From: an uncultured Aquimarina sp.
Lineage (GTDB): Bacteria > Bacteroidota > Bacteroidia > Flavobacteriales > Flavobacteriaceae
DNA length: 63,692 bases
Assembly: GCA_947498935.1 (NCBI GenBank)
Contig: CANMMM010000024.1
Coordinates: forward strand, 1 to 63,692
Direction of reading: 5' to 3'
The notes beneath the pieces were generated by a model that was given only the letters and a program-made list of their open reading frames with translations, did no database searches and was not told the DNA's origin. Both the position numbers and the translations under genes were made by a program. Below are positions 9,366-18,921 of this stretch, piece by piece (within the stretch, counting starts at the first letter, position 1; each line of letters opens with the position of its first letter).

Positions 9366-9767
9366 ATGTCTAAAATCAAATTAAATGCATTTATTGCAAT
9401 TGGAACAATGCTCTTTCTGTTTTCTTGCTCTAAGGAATCAATTAATAATGAAATCGAAGAACCTAGTCAAATCACAAGTAGCTCTCTAGAATCAATTGCA
9501 AAGAATTGTGGTGGAGTAGATTTTAATTTTCAAAGTGCTATATTTGCAACGGTATGTGGAAACAGAAAAGCAATTCGTGCTATTCCTGCTGGCGCGCTAG
9601 GAGCTAAAAATAATAATTCAGTAGCAAAAAGAATTATTATCAAAAACGGCAGTAATAATAATGCTGTTTGGCATAATCAGGTCTTGCAACCTGGTGAAAG
9701 TTTTCATCGTATTTTTAACAATCCAGGCGGACCGCTTGAAATGATATTTTTTGTAAGAAACCCATAA
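9366..9767 (+). CDS. Small lipoprotein, unknown function
   Basis: A 133-residue protein with a lipoprotein signal (MSKIKLNAFIAIGTMLFLF, then SC with the lipidated Cys near residue 21). The mature domain has two cysteines (NCGGVDF and ATVCGNRKAIR) and ends in a compact region (NNAVWHNQVLQPGESF ... MIFFVRNP) that looks beta-rich. Family not recognised. The ATG at 9366 directly precedes the signal sequence; an upstream in-frame start would put charged residues before it. It has its own terminator, and a LytTR-like direct repeat upstream suggests two-component regulation. Confidence 0.65.
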   Translation: MSKIKLNAFIAIGTMLFLFSCSKESINNEIEEPSQITSSSLESIAKNCGGVDFNFQSAIFATVCGNRKAIRAIPAGALGAKNNNSVAKRIIIKNGSNNNAVWHNQVLQPGESFHRIFNNPGGPLEMIFFVRNP

Positions 9768-9857
9768 GATAATTAAAAAATAAAGACTGCGTATATTAGT
9801 ATATGATAGACTTCTCTAAAAAGCCTACATAAATAGTATACCAACTAGTCGAATCTT

Positions 9858-9895
9858 GTTTACCCTTATTTAATAAATAAGGGTAACTTTTTTTT
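9858..9895 (+). terminator. Strong intrinsic terminator
   Basis: A perfect 14-bp stem (GTTACCCTTATTTA / TAAATAAGGGTAAC) is followed by a run of nine T. It ends the lipoprotein transcript. Confidence 0.85.
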
Positions 9896-9960
9896 TCGTA
9901 ATCGTTACTCAAATTAGGCTTTAAGGATACTCCTACAAATCGGTCGCAAAAGAGTGTGTA

Positions 9961-10590
9961 TTAAAGCTTATATTTCATAGGTAGATGCACCACTTTTTTG
10001 GTTTCGAAAAAAGGCTCTTCGAAATACGTTTGTAAATCGTATTCAGTAGCTTTTGGAAATGAAGCTAATTCCTCGGTAAGATCTCCTCCTTTTAGATATA
10101 GAATGCCATTAGGCAATTCATGCTGGTTCTTCTTAGCTATGTTTTTTCGTACCCATGATACAAAATCAGGCATTTTAGTGACTGCACGACTCACTATAAA
10201 ATCAAACCGAGTATCAAAAGTACCTGCTCTACGCTGTTCTGCTGTAACATTGGTAAGCTCCAATGTTGTAGCCACTGCATTGACTACTCTAATTTTTTTA
10301 GCGATCACATCTACCAAGTAAAAGTCTACTTTAGGAAACAGTATCGCCAGTGGAATCCCAGGAAAACCTCCTCCTGTACCTACATCCATCACCTTAGCAC
10401 CAGCCTCAAACTGCTGCACCTTAGCAATTCCCAAAGAATGTAACACATGACGTTCGTACAATTCATCAATATCTTTTCTAGATACCACATTAATCTTAGC
10501 ATTCCAATCTTTATACAAAGTTCCTAACTGCTCGAACTGCCGTATCTGTGTTTCCTCTAAATCTGGAAAATATTTTAATAGTATCTTCAT
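9961..10590 (-). CDS. rsmG: 16S rRNA (guanine-527-N7) methyltransferase
   Basis: RsmG (GidB) methylates N7 of G527 in 16S rRNA using S-adenosylmethionine. Visible features are the N-terminal helix with DWNAKINVVSRKDIDELYERHVLHSLG, the SAM-binding loop VMDVGTGGGFPGIPLAI, the acidic strand end FYLVDV, and the family motif FIVSRAVTKMP. About 209 residues is normal. The ATG at 10590 (MKILLKYFPDLE) is preferred over one seven codons upstream. It is monocistronic, divergent from the desaturase gene. Confidence 0.95.
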   Translation of the reverse strand: MKILLKYFPDLEETQIRQFEQLGTLYKDWNAKINVVSRKDIDELYERHVLHSLGIAKVQQFEAGAKVMDVGTGGGFPGIPLAILFPKVDFYLVDVIAKKIRVVNAVATTLELTNVTAEQRRAGTFDTRFDFIVSRAVTKMPDFVSWVRKNIAKKNQHELPNGILYLKGGDLTEELASFPKATEYDLQTYFEEPFFETKKVVHLPMKYKL

Positions 10591-10727
10591 TAAGTCGTAT
10601 TTGAAGTGCAAAAATACGGCGAAACTTGTGATATTTTACTGCTTTTTAAGATCCTAAAAAAATTTAAATACCTAACTTTACAAAATATTTTATGATAGTA
10701 ATCATTCTATTATAAATAACATAGCCC

Positions 10728-11831
10728 ATGACCACACCTAATGTACGATTTAGTAGAGCCGATTCCGCTAATTTTTTTAGAACTCTAAATAAAAGAGTGA
10801 ATCTCTATTTTAAAGAAAATAATATCAAAAGAACAGGAAACTGGAAATTACATCTGAAAACCATCATCATGTTTTCATTATTTCTAACTCCGTATTTTTT
10901 AATCCTCACATTAGATATTTCGCAATGGTGGATGTTACTACTCACCATTATCATGGGAATAGGCATGGCAGGAGTAGGCATGAATGTGATGCATGATGGC
11001 AATCACGGCTCCTATTCTTCTAAAAAATGGATCAATAAATTGATGGGGAGTAGCATGTATGTCCTCGCAGGAAACGTATACAACTGGCAGGTACAACACA
11101 ATGTACTACACCATACCTACACTAATATCCACGGGCATGATGAAGACATGGATGCTGGTAGAATCATTCGATTTACCAAACATGCAGAATGGAAGCGTTT
11201 TCATAAGTTCCAGCATTACTATTCTATATTTTTATATGGACTATTAACATTTAATTGGGCACTGACTACCGATTTTAAACAAACCAAAAGATATCTAGCC
11301 AAAAAGTTGGCGTATGGCGAACTCCCTAGCCCCTTAAAACAATGGAGTACAATTGTAATTACTAAGACAATATATGTATTGATATGGATCGCAATTCCTA
11401 TGTTAATTATGTCAATAGCTTGGTGGAAAATACTGATTGGTTTTTTCGTTATGCATTATGTAGCTGGATTGATTCTAAGTATTGTTTTTCAATTAGCACA
11501 TATGGTAGAAGAGGCTCAAATGCCACTTCCAGACACTACAGGCACGATGAAAAATACATGGGCTATCCACCAATTATTTACCACTGTTAATTTTTCTACT
11601 AAAAACAAAATCGTAAACTGGTTTACAGGCGGACTCAATCATCAGGTAGAACACCATATATTTCCGCATATTAGCCACGTACATTATACCAAAATATCGA
11701 AAATCGTAAAACAAACGGCCAAGGAATTTAACCTACCGTATAATGAATACAAAACCACTCGTAAAGCAATTGTAGCCCACTTTAAACATCTAAAAGAAAT
11801 GGGCATTAAACCAACTGCTATACAATCGTAA
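10728..11831 (+). CDS. Membrane fatty acid (acyl-lipid/acyl-CoA) desaturase
   Basis: A 367-residue di-iron membrane desaturase. The three histidine boxes are HDGNHGSYS (H-x3-H type), HHTYTN with the nearby HGHDED, and the C-terminal NHQVEHHIFPHISHVHY, whose QVEHH form is typical of front-end-like/linoleoyl-CoA desaturases. Hydrophobic pairs near residues 45-85 and 200-250 supply the membrane helices. There is no fused cytochrome b5 domain, so it must use an external electron donor. It probably adjusts membrane lipid unsaturation; regiospecificity cannot be read from sequence. It lies 27 bases upstream of the aminotransferase gene, possibly in one transcript. Confidence 0.9.
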   Translation: MTTPNVRFSRADSANFFRTLNKRVNLYFKENNIKRTGNWKLHLKTIIMFSLFLTPYFLILTLDISQWWMLLLTIIMGIGMAGVGMNVMHDGNHGSYSSKKWINKLMGSSMYVLAGNVYNWQVQHNVLHHTYTNIHGHDEDMDAGRIIRFTKHAEWKRFHKFQHYYSIFLYGLLTFNWALTTDFKQTKRYLAKKLAYGELPSPLKQWSTIVITKTIYVLIWIAIPMLIMSIAWWKILIGFFVMHYVAGLILSIVFQLAHMVEEAQMPLPDTTGTMKNTWAIHQLFTTVNFSTKNKIVNWFTGGLNHQVEHHIFPHISHVHYTKISKIVKQTAKEFNLPYNEYKTTRKAIVAHFKHLKEMGIKPTAIQS

Positions 11832-11858
11832 CACTTTTATTTACCCATTAATACAAAA

Positions 11859-13067
11859 ATGAGCACAAACGCACCGGAGATGAGTATTGAATTATCAGAA
11901 AGAATAAACAAACTAGAAGCTTCTGCTACCCTAGCGATGGCAGCAAAAGCACGAGAACTAAGAGCTGAAGGAAAAGATATTATCGGATTGAGTTTAGGAG
12001 AACCTGACTTTAACACTCCAGATTTTATCAAAGAGGCTGCTATCCAAGCTGTGAATGACAATTATAACTCATACACACCTGTAGATGGATACGTAGAATT
12101 AAAAAGTGCCATCATCACCAAGTTCAAAAGAGATAACAATCTCGCATACGAACCTTCTCAAATCGTTGTTTCTACAGGAGCAAAACAAGCACTATACAAT
12201 GTAGCACAAGTATGCCTTAATGACGGAGACGAAGTAATTCTTCCATGTCCTTACTGGGTAAGTTATAGCGATATCGTAAAGCTTGCTGGCGGAGTACCTG
12301 TAGAAGTAAAAACATCGATTGAAAATGATTTTAAGATGACTGCCGATCAACTAGAGAGTGCCATCACTCCTAAAACAAAAATGATATGGTACAGTTCTCC
12401 TTGTAACCCAAGTGGTTCTATATACAGCAAAGAAGAATTAAGAGCACTCGCAGATGTCCTAAAGAAATATCCAGAAATCATAGTAGTTAGTGACGAAATC
12501 TACGAACACATTAATTATGTAGGCGGACACGCGTCAATGGCGCAATTCGAAGATATGTACGACAGAACAGTAACCGTAAATGGTGTAGCCAAAGCATTCG
12601 CTATGACTGGCTGGAGAATTGGATATATTGGCGCCCCTACTACAATTGCTAGAGCATGCAACAAAATCCAAGGACAAGTAACTAGTGGTGCCAACTGTAT
12701 CGCCCAGAGAGCTGTAATCACTGCATTAGAAGCCCCTGTGAGCAATATCCAATACATGGTAGATGAGTTTAAAAACAGAAGAAAACTAATCCTAAACTTA
12801 CTAGCAGAAATCCCTGGTTTCGAATGCAACGAACCAGAAGGTGCCTTCTACGTATTCCCTGACGTTTCATACTATTTCGGAAAAACACTCAAAGGCAATA
12901 CGATCAATAATGCCTCTGATTTTTCAATGTTTTTATTAGAAAATGCTAATGTAGCCACTGTTACAGGAGATGCTTTCGGAAACGGAAATTGCATCCGAAT
13001 TTCATATGCTGCTAGCAACGAACAAATTATAGAAGCGACCAAAAGAATCAAAGAAGCTGTTTCGTAA
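11859..13067 (+). CDS. aspC: Aspartate aminotransferase, class I/II PLP enzyme
   Basis: A fold-type I aminotransferase of the AAT-Ib kind that interconverts aspartate/oxaloacetate and glutamate/2-oxoglutarate. Motifs are LSLGEPDFNTP, the ring-stacking PYWVSYSDIV, SPCNPSG, SDEIYEHINY, the PLP-binding Lys245 in GVAKAFAMTGWRIGYIG, and the substrate carboxylate Arg in NCIRISYA. The length of 402 residues is normal. The start ATG at 11859 is followed by a second Met six codons later, so the exact start is open. A strong terminator follows. Confidence 0.92.
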   Translation: MSTNAPEMSIELSERINKLEASATLAMAAKARELRAEGKDIIGLSLGEPDFNTPDFIKEAAIQAVNDNYNSYTPVDGYVELKSAIITKFKRDNNLAYEPSQIVVSTGAKQALYNVAQVCLNDGDEVILPCPYWVSYSDIVKLAGGVPVEVKTSIENDFKMTADQLESAITPKTKMIWYSSPCNPSGSIYSKEELRALADVLKKYPEIIVVSDEIYEHINYVGGHASMAQFEDMYDRTVTVNGVAKAFAMTGWRIGYIGAPTTIARACNKIQGQVTSGANCIAQRAVITALEAPVSNIQYMVDEFKNRRKLILNLLAEIPGFECNEPEGAFYVFPDVSYYFGKTLKGNTINNASDFSMFLLENANVATVTGDAFGNGNCIRISYAASNEQIIEATKRIKEAVS

Positions 13068-13098
13068 GTATCGCAAAAAAACAGTGCTTTTGCACAAT

Positions 13099-13136
13099 AA
13101 AGCCGATTCTCAAAAAAAGAGAATCGGCTTTTTTTA
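13099..13136 (+). terminator. Intrinsic terminator after the aminotransferase
   Basis: The stem AAAGCCGATTCTC / GAGAATCGGCTTT has a seven-A loop and is followed by TTTTT. Confidence 0.88.
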
Positions 13137-13267
13137 TAACCAAAAAAGGACTATTTTTAAACCCACAAATTATATGATCTTTTCTACCCCTTAAGACTAG
13201 TTTGTCATTAAAAAGCGTTTGTAGTTTGACCTAAATAAGAATCTTAAAATCTTAAAAAATTTTATTT

Positions 13268-13552
13268 ATGGACACTCTTGAAAAAGAACGTATTGTTAAA
13301 AAGAATATCATTGATATCTTTAAAGAATACTTTAACCCCAACCTCACAGAAGACGAAATTTTACAAATCAACCCAAAAGAAGTGTACGAAAATGCATCCT
13401 CTTATTACGAATCCATTTTAGATGTATTCCTGATAGAGACCGAGCATGAATCAGACCTAACCAGAGGCTGTGTAAAAGACACGGTAGCTACAGTAACCAA
13501 ATTATGGAGCAAAACCCCACACTCTTTTTACCCCTGGGAAGGCGTTAACTAA
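13268..13552 (+). CDS. Small cytosolic protein, unknown
   Basis: A 94-residue acidic protein, probably mostly helical, with no signal peptide. The central part (LTEDEILQINPKEVYENASSYYESILDVFLIETEHE) looks like a small helical bundle, and the C-terminus is WSKTPHSFYPWEGVN. The family is not recognised. It stands alone after the aspC terminator with a clean AT-rich leader, and is followed by repeat A and repeat B copies. Confidence 0.6.
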   Translation: MDTLEKERIVKKNIIDIFKEYFNPNLTEDEILQINPKEVYENASSYYESILDVFLIETEHESDLTRGCVKDTVATVTKLWSKTPHSFYPWEGVN

Positions 13553-13653
13553 AACACACATCCTCAAACAGCCCTAGTAATCTACCCATAAGAACCTACT
13601 TATAAAAGTGTGCGATAAAAAGAGTAACACACTTACTTTAATTAGTATTATTA

Positions 13654-13743
13654 GGGCGTTACCCTATGGGGTCGGGCTATCCGCTATATCTTTTTTGTTT
13701 TTTCAAAAAAAACAAAAAAGGATGCCGCTACTATCCCTAACGC
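13654..13743 (-). repeat. Repeat A, copy 3 (hairpin-centre variant, reverse)
   Basis: The reverse complement of the element at 940, beginning GGGCGTTACC and ending CTATCCCTAACGC. The centre is CTTTTTTGTTTTTTC / AAAAAAAACAAAAAAG, a near-perfect hairpin. Confidence 0.9.
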
Positions 13744-13824
13744 AAAAAAAAGACGTATAATAAATAACACATACCCATCATACCCCCATACAGCAAGAAG
13801 TAACCCCACACCATACTCCTAACC

Positions 13825-13994
13825 AACTTCATAAAATAGTTTAAACTTTTTTGACTGTAGCAAAACCGAAGACCTTGTAACCAAATGCAGTATTTTTTTG
13901 TTGCATCGCAGCGTTCGAAAACTCAAAAATTGCAAAATTTAGATGCAAAAGATCGCATTTTTATAGCTAATTATAAAAAGCTCAAACCACTTCA
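13825..13994. repeat. Repeat B, copy 1
   Basis: This element runs from a diverged end (AACTTCATAAAATAGTTTAAAC) to the standard end AAAAAGCTCAAACCACTTC. The interior segment TTTTTTGTTGCATCGCAGCG followed by AACTCAAAAATTGCAAAATTT matches the copy at 27492 closely. Confidence 0.7.
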
Positions 13995-14098
13995 GTGTCT
14001 TTTTTTGCTATGCAGCAACCTTACAGAACCTAAAACTATAAAATTCGAGCACAAAACACAGTTATTACAGCAAACTGCAAAAAGGCTTACCACTTCAA
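13995..14098. repeat. Repeat B, copy 2 (partial, adjoining copy 1)
   Basis: It starts with TTTTTTTGCTATGCAGCAACC and ends AAAAAGGCTTACCACTTCAA. It resembles the right half of copy 1 and lies directly next to it, just downstream of trkH. Confidence 0.55.
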
Positions 14099-14115
14099 TA
14101 AGAAATAGCTCTTAT

Positions 14116-15618
14116 TTATTGATTTCTCCAAAAGAAAGGTGTCAATAAAATCAGCACCGTAAACAATTCTAATCGACCGATCAGCATTAAGAAAGAACAC
14201 CACCATTTTCCAAAATCTGGCAGCATATCGAAGTTGTTTACAGGACTCAATTTACCCAAACCAGGCCCTACATTCCCCAAAGATGATGCAGCACCTCCAA
14301 TAGCCGTTTCAAAATCCAATCCTAGCATACCTAACACTAAAGAGCCAATAATAAAAGAAAGCATATACAGAATAAAGAATGCCAGTATATTAAATACGAT
14401 TTCTTTAGAAACAGCCCTCTGATTATACCGTACAGGCAATACAGCACGCGGATGCAATGTTCTCTTAAACTCCAAAATACCATTGCGTATCGTAATCAAA
14501 TGCCTTACTACTTTCATACCTCCCGCAGTAGAACCTGCCGATCCCCCTAAAAACATTAAACCAAAGAAAAATATCTTTAGAAAAGGCGTCCAAACTGTAA
14601 AATCCGCAGACACAAAACCCGTAGTCGTAATCACAGCTAGCACCTGAAACAATGCATGCCTAAATGCACTTTCTAACTCGCCATACACCATTGGATGATC
14701 TATCGCAGAAATAGACGGATCTGCTTGTAGAAAAATAATCACAGTAGCCACAGCGGTAAACACAAAAACAAAGAAAAAGTACCATTTACACTCTTCATCT
14801 TTTATGATCTTCTGTACCTTACCCTTAAAACCGAAGTAACTCAACACAAAATTCATTCCCGCAAGCAACATGAATAACATGATAATATACTGTATCAATG
14901 GCTTGTCATTCCAATACGCCACACTGGCATTTTTAGTAGAAAAACCTCCCGTAGACAACGTGCTTAAAGCATGATTAATCGCATCAAAAAAGTTCATCCC
15001 TGCCAATTTCAGCAAGAGTGTTTCAGCAGCTGTATATCCCACATAAATCAACCAAAGGCGTTTTGCCGTATCAGTAATTCGTGGATGCAACTTATCCGTA
15101 CTTGGTCCTGGAGCTTCTGCAGCAAACAACTGCATCCCCCCAATTCCTAGCAGTGGCAATATCGCAATCGCTAATACGATAATCCCCATACCACCTATCC
15201 AATGCGTCAAACTCCTCCAAAACAGCACCCCTTTAGGCACAATCTCTATATCATTTAAAATAGAAGCTCCTGTGGTCGTATACCCAGACATGGTTTCGAA
15301 AAAAGCATTGGTAAACGAAGGAATTGATTGAGAAAACAAATAAGGCAGTGTCCCACTAAGCGACATAAATATCCATCCAAATGTAACTACAATATAACCC
15401 TCTCGCTTATTAATTGATTTCTGATGCTCTCTAGTAAAAAACATCAACACGACACCCACAAACATAGTCAGCAAAGACGCCAACATTACCTGCATGGTCA
15501 CCCCATCCTTATATACAAAACTAACGATGGTAGCCAATAGCATAAACCCACCATTACACAATAACAGAAGCCCCATAATATGGGCTATAATCTTATAGTT
15601 TAGCTTATTCACAGACAT
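14116..15618 (-). CDS. trkH: Potassium uptake channel subunit TrkH
   Basis: TrkH is the membrane-spanning K+ translocating subunit. The 500 residues contain four pore repeats, whose filter segments can be read as TTGAS, STGGFS, TTTGFVS and LGNVGPGL. The conserved WRSLTHWIGGMGIIVLAIAILP and the GGSAGSTAGGMKVVR segment, which in TrkH contributes the gating loop and contact Arg, are also present. It starts 3 bases after the trkA stop, so the two form a translationally tight operon with trkA first. A repeat B copy lies at its 3' end. Confidence 0.95.
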   Translation of the reverse strand: MSVNKLNYKIIAHIMGLLLLCNGGFMLLATIVSFVYKDGVTMQVMLASLLTMFVGVVLMFFTREHQKSINKREGYIVVTFGWIFMSLSGTLPYLFSQSIPSFTNAFFETMSGYTTTGASILNDIEIVPKGVLFWRSLTHWIGGMGIIVLAIAILPLLGIGGMQLFAAEAPGPSTDKLHPRITDTAKRLWLIYVGYTAAETLLLKLAGMNFFDAINHALSTLSTGGFSTKNASVAYWNDKPLIQYIIMLFMLLAGMNFVLSYFGFKGKVQKIIKDEECKWYFFFVFVFTAVATVIIFLQADPSISAIDHPMVYGELESAFRHALFQVLAVITTTGFVSADFTVWTPFLKIFFFGLMFLGGSAGSTAGGMKVVRHLITIRNGILEFKRTLHPRAVLPVRYNQRAVSKEIVFNILAFFILYMLSFIIGSLVLGMLGLDFETAIGGAASSLGNVGPGLGKLSPVNNFDMLPDFGKWWCSFLMLIGRLELFTVLILLTPFFWRNQ

Positions 15619-15621
15619 ACC

Positions 15622-16971
15622 CTACAAGAATAATTTTTCTATTTTCTTTATCGCTTTTGGCAAGCAACACACCACTACACGATCTCCAGCTTTGATATAA
15701 AAATCTCCAAGAGGAATCATTCCCTTATCCCCTCTAATTACACCCGCTATAATCGCTGATCTAGGAAAGTCTAAATCCTTAACTACGGTCTCACTCACCT
15801 CCGATGTAGATTTGACCACAAATTCTAGTAGCTCAGCATTCATATTATTTAATTTCGTCATCGCTACCACTTCTCCTTTTCGGATAAATCTAAAAATATT
15901 ATTTGCTGCCAGCAGTTTCTTATTGATCAGAGTATCGATACCTATAGAATGTGACAGCTGAAAATAATCCATATTCTCTACCAAAGCGATCGTTTTTCGA
16001 ACCCCTTTGGATTTAGCCACCAAACACGACATAATATTCGTCTCAGAATTTCCTGTTACCGAGATAAAAGCATCCATATCATCGATATTCTCCTCTTCTA
16101 GTAGTTCTACATTCCTTCCATCACCATTTATAATTAAAGCACTAGGTAATTCATCCGCTAGATCAAAGGCTTTTTCCTTATTAAGCTCGATTAGTTTTAC
16201 CCTAAATTTATGATCACATAAATCTCTAGTCGTTTTATAACCAATCTTACTTCCTCCCAGAATCATTACTTTTTTGATCTGCTCTCGCACCTTTCCAGTT
16301 AATTTGTACAATTCATCCACTCCCTCCTTGGAAGTCACAAAATACACATGATCTCCATCCTTAAACTTGGTGTCTCCTCTAGGAATAATCGTATACTGCG
16401 TACCTGATCGCTGAATTGCTATAGGCATAAAATGAATCTCTGGAAAAATCTCAGCTGCCTCCCGTACCGTTTTACCCACAAAAAGCGCTGTAGTAGACAA
16501 TGTAGTCCCCACCATAGTCAATGCACCATCCTCAAACTCATAACCATCACTAAAAGCAGACTGATTTAATAGCAGTTCAATCTCACTAGCCGCCAATGCT
16601 TCTGGAGAGATCAGTTCATCAATTCCAAATTTGATAAATCCTACCTCCTCTTTATTTTCTATAAATTCTGTGTTGGAAATTCTAGCAATTGTTCGTTTAG
16701 CTCCCAATTGTTTTGCCAATACACATACCGTAATATTTGTCGTCTCACTCGCCGTAACACTAATTACCAGATCTACTCCGCCTACCGTTGCTTCTTTTAA
16801 GATCGCAATTGAAGTAGCATCTCCTTTAATTACCTTAATATCCAAGTGACTATCCGCGTAGTTAAGACACTCTTTATCGGTATCAATTAAGGTAATATCC
16901 TGTGATTCAAACGAAAGTAACTTAGCTAAATGAAAGCCAACTTCACCTGCGCCTGCAATAATAATTTTCAT
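15622..16971 (-). CDS. trkA: Trk potassium transporter regulatory subunit TrkA
   Basis: TrkA is a cytosolic gating ring protein that binds NAD(H)/ATP. Two RCK units are visible. The first starts MKIIIAGAGEVGFHLAKLL with the Rossmann glycine motif and the acidic LIDTDKE, and the second starts near residue 230 with VMILGGSKIGYKTTRDL and LIELNKE. Each is followed by a TrkA-C domain (around residues 140-220 and 370-449). The 449-residue length is normal for the double-domain form. It is first in the trkA-trkH operon and divergent from ubiE. Confidence 0.95.
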   Translation of the reverse strand: MKIIIAGAGEVGFHLAKLLSFESQDITLIDTDKECLNYADSHLDIKVIKGDATSIAILKEATVGGVDLVISVTASETTNITVCVLAKQLGAKRTIARISNTEFIENKEEVGFIKFGIDELISPEALAASEIELLLNQSAFSDGYEFEDGALTMVGTTLSTTALFVGKTVREAAEIFPEIHFMPIAIQRSGTQYTIIPRGDTKFKDGDHVYFVTSKEGVDELYKLTGKVREQIKKVMILGGSKIGYKTTRDLCDHKFRVKLIELNKEKAFDLADELPSALIINGDGRNVELLEEENIDDMDAFISVTGNSETNIMSCLVAKSKGVRKTIALVENMDYFQLSHSIGIDTLINKKLLAANNIFRFIRKGEVVAMTKLNNMNAELLEFVVKSTSEVSETVVKDLDFPRSAIIAGVIRGDKGMIPLGDFYIKAGDRVVVCCLPKAIKKIEKLFL

Positions 16972-17280
16972 TGATAGTTTTTATTTTTCATCCTGTCATT
17001 TGACAAAATTGGTTGTGTTTACAACGATTTTAATGAGGTATAAGTATGATTCAGCATATAATAAGAAGCACAAAGATAATGGATTTTAGCAAATTGATAA
17101 AATTATTACTTAGACAACACTACTCAGTCATTATTTTCTTACGATTTATTTTAATAATCCAAACTATTTCACGTTCTTAAGTCTCTAAATAATGCATAAA
17201 AATAGTTACACAAGCAATACGATGTAAAATATAGGTGACACAACTGTTTCACTATTGATTATGACAGAAGGGATCATTTT

Positions 17281-17403
17281 TTGATTGCAGTAAAAAAACA
17301 ACGATTTCATGACCAAGTAAGGCATTACAATGCTCAAAAACTCATAAAAATTAGGCACGAAAATTGTTTTTACTACAAATTGTAAAAAGTTTAAATCACT
17401 TCC
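17281..17403. repeat. Repeat B, copy 3, in the ubiE promoter region
   Basis: It ends AAAAAGTTTAAATCACTTCC. The interior GCTCAAAAACTCATAAAAATT followed by GTTTTTACTACAAATTG resembles the copy at 27492. A TATATTTG -7-like box begins only 3 bases beyond its end. Confidence 0.55.
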
Positions 17404-17406
17404 ATG

Positions 17407-17414
17407 TATATTTG
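17407..17414 (+). promoter_or_regulatory. Bacteroidetes -7-like box before ubiE
   Basis: TATATTTG fits the TAnnTTTG -7 consensus of the Bacteroidetes primary sigma factor and lies 14 bases before the ubiE ATG, which would give a very short leader. No good -33 TTG lies at the usual spacing; the nearest is about 24 bases upstream. Confidence 0.45.
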
Positions 17415-17428
17415 CTTAAATTTCTAGA

Positions 17429-18160
17429 ATGACAGAAAAGATAACTCCTTATAACGATTCCAACAGAAGTAAAAAAGAACAAGTAGCAGAGATGTTTGAT
17501 ACAATTTCTGAAGACTATGACGGATTAAACAGAGTCATTTCTTTTGGAATAGACATTAAATGGCGAAAAAAAGTTGTAAAAATGATCGCCAAAACACATC
17601 CCAAAAGAATTTTAGATGTAGCTACTGGAACTGGAGACTTAGCCATAGCCCTTGCAAAAAACACAGACGCTACAGAAGTCATTGGACTAGATATATCCGT
17701 AGGCATGCTTGCCGTTGGAAAGGATAAAATAAAAGATAAGGGACTCGACACTATTATTAAAATGGTCAAAGGAGACAGTGAACAACTGCCTTATGAAGAC
17801 AACTACTTTGATGCCATTACCGTCGCTTTTGGTGTGCGAAATTTTGAAAATTTAGAAAAAGGACTTTCCGAAATTTATCGAGTACTCAAACCAGGAGGTT
17901 CGTTTGTTGTACTAGAAACTTCCGTTCCTACCAAAACACCGTATAAACAGGGGTATACATTCTATTGTACTAAAATCATGCCTTTTATCGGAAAAACATT
18001 TTCCAAAGACCAATCTGCTTATTCATACCTTAGCGAAAGTGCTGCTGCTTTTCCATATGGAGCTGCTTTCAACAATATTTTGCAAAAAACTGGGTTTATA
18101 GAAGTTAGAGATACTCCACAAACCTTTGGCGTTGCCACAATTTATTTAGCCACAAAATAA
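17429..18160 (+). CDS. ubiE: Demethylmenaquinone methyltransferase
   Basis: MenG/UbiE carries out the last step of menaquinone synthesis, C-methylation of demethylmenaquinone with SAM. It is a class I methyltransferase of 243 residues with the family signature [19 protein letters not shown], the SAM loop [30 protein letters not shown], and the second UbiE signature ([16 protein letters not shown]). It is two bases upstream of porT, an adjacency I recall from other flavobacteria. Confidence 0.95.
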   Translation: MTEKITPYNDSNRSKKEQVAEMFDTISEDYDGLNRVISFGIDIKWRKKVVKMIAKTHPKRILDVATGTGDLAIALAKNTDATEVIGLDISVGMLAVGKDKIKDKGLDTIIKMVKGDSEQLPYEDNYFDAITVAFGVRNFENLEKGLSEIYRVLKPGGSFVVLETSVPTKTPYKQGYTFYCTKIMPFIGKTFSKDQSAYSYLSESAAAFPYGAAFNNILQKTGFIEVRDTPQTFGVATIYLATK

Positions 18161-18162
18161 TT

Positions 18163-18885
18163 ATGAAAAAAATCATTGTTCTCATAACTGTTCTTTTGTG
18201 TACTCTAGACATGAGCGCACAACTATTTTCTAAAGAAAGAGTAAGAAACCTTCAAAACATAGATAAAAAGCGTATTAGCTGGGGATACATCCTTGGCTTT
18301 AACAGTTATGATTTCAACTTCGATTACAAAGCCCCTAGAGAAGGAGAAGGTGCTATCTTAGATGCAGATATTAGCGTCACCAAGTCTACAGGTTTTAATG
18401 TCGGACTACTCGGAAACTTACGTCTTAATGATTATTTAGATGTACGACTCGAACCCATTGTAGCTTTTGCACAACGCACCCTTACCTACTCCAGCCCTTT
18501 GATTGCAGAAAACCAAAACAGTAGAGAAGTAAAATCGACCTACATCCATATTCCGTTGCTACTCAAAATATCAACCAAAAGACTCAACAACTTTAAACCT
18601 TTTCTAGTTGCAGGAGTTTCCACATCGATCAATCTATCTAGTAACGAAGAAAACCCAGAGGACAACTCTGTTGGACAATTCCGAACCACTACAAACACCA
18701 ATTACTATGAATTAGGATTTGGAATTGATTTTTACCTTTATTATTTCAAGTTCACCCCATCTATACGAGGCGTATTTGCTATGTCTGATGAGCTCGTAAG
18801 AGATAATGACCCAAACAGTCCTTATACGTCTGCCATAGACAAAATGTCTAGCAGAGGTGTTTTTATCAACTTTACATTTCAATAA
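18163..18885 (+). CDS. porT: Type IX secretion / gliding protein PorT
   Basis: An outer-membrane beta-barrel protein with signal peptide MKKIIVLITVLLCTLDMSAQ and about 220 mature residues of amphipathic strands ending in aromatic FTFQ. The motifs LGFNSYDFNFDY, SFTHIP-like STYIHIPLLLKIS and FKPFLVAGVS, and the location directly after ubiE, point to PorT, an accessory barrel of type IX secretion. This fits the T9SS sorting tail on the GH8 enzyme in the same window. Assignment rests on motif memory, length and synteny. Confidence 0.85.
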   Translation: MKKIIVLITVLLCTLDMSAQLFSKERVRNLQNIDKKRISWGYILGFNSYDFNFDYKAPREGEGAILDADISVTKSTGFNVGLLGNLRLNDYLDVRLEPIVAFAQRTLTYSSPLIAENQNSREVKSTYIHIPLLLKISTKRLNNFKPFLVAGVSTSINLSSNEENPEDNSVGQFRTTTNTNYYELGFGIDFYLYYFKFTPSIRGVFAMSDELVRDNDPNSPYTSAIDKMSSRGVFINFTFQ

Positions 18886-18921
18886 AGCACAAAAAGTATC
18901 GCACCCATATACGACATACAG

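Noticed and set aside
13885..14148. 87-codon frame between the small protein gene and trkH
   Set aside because: It lies wholly inside repeat B copies 1 and 2, and its sequence is explained by the repeat.
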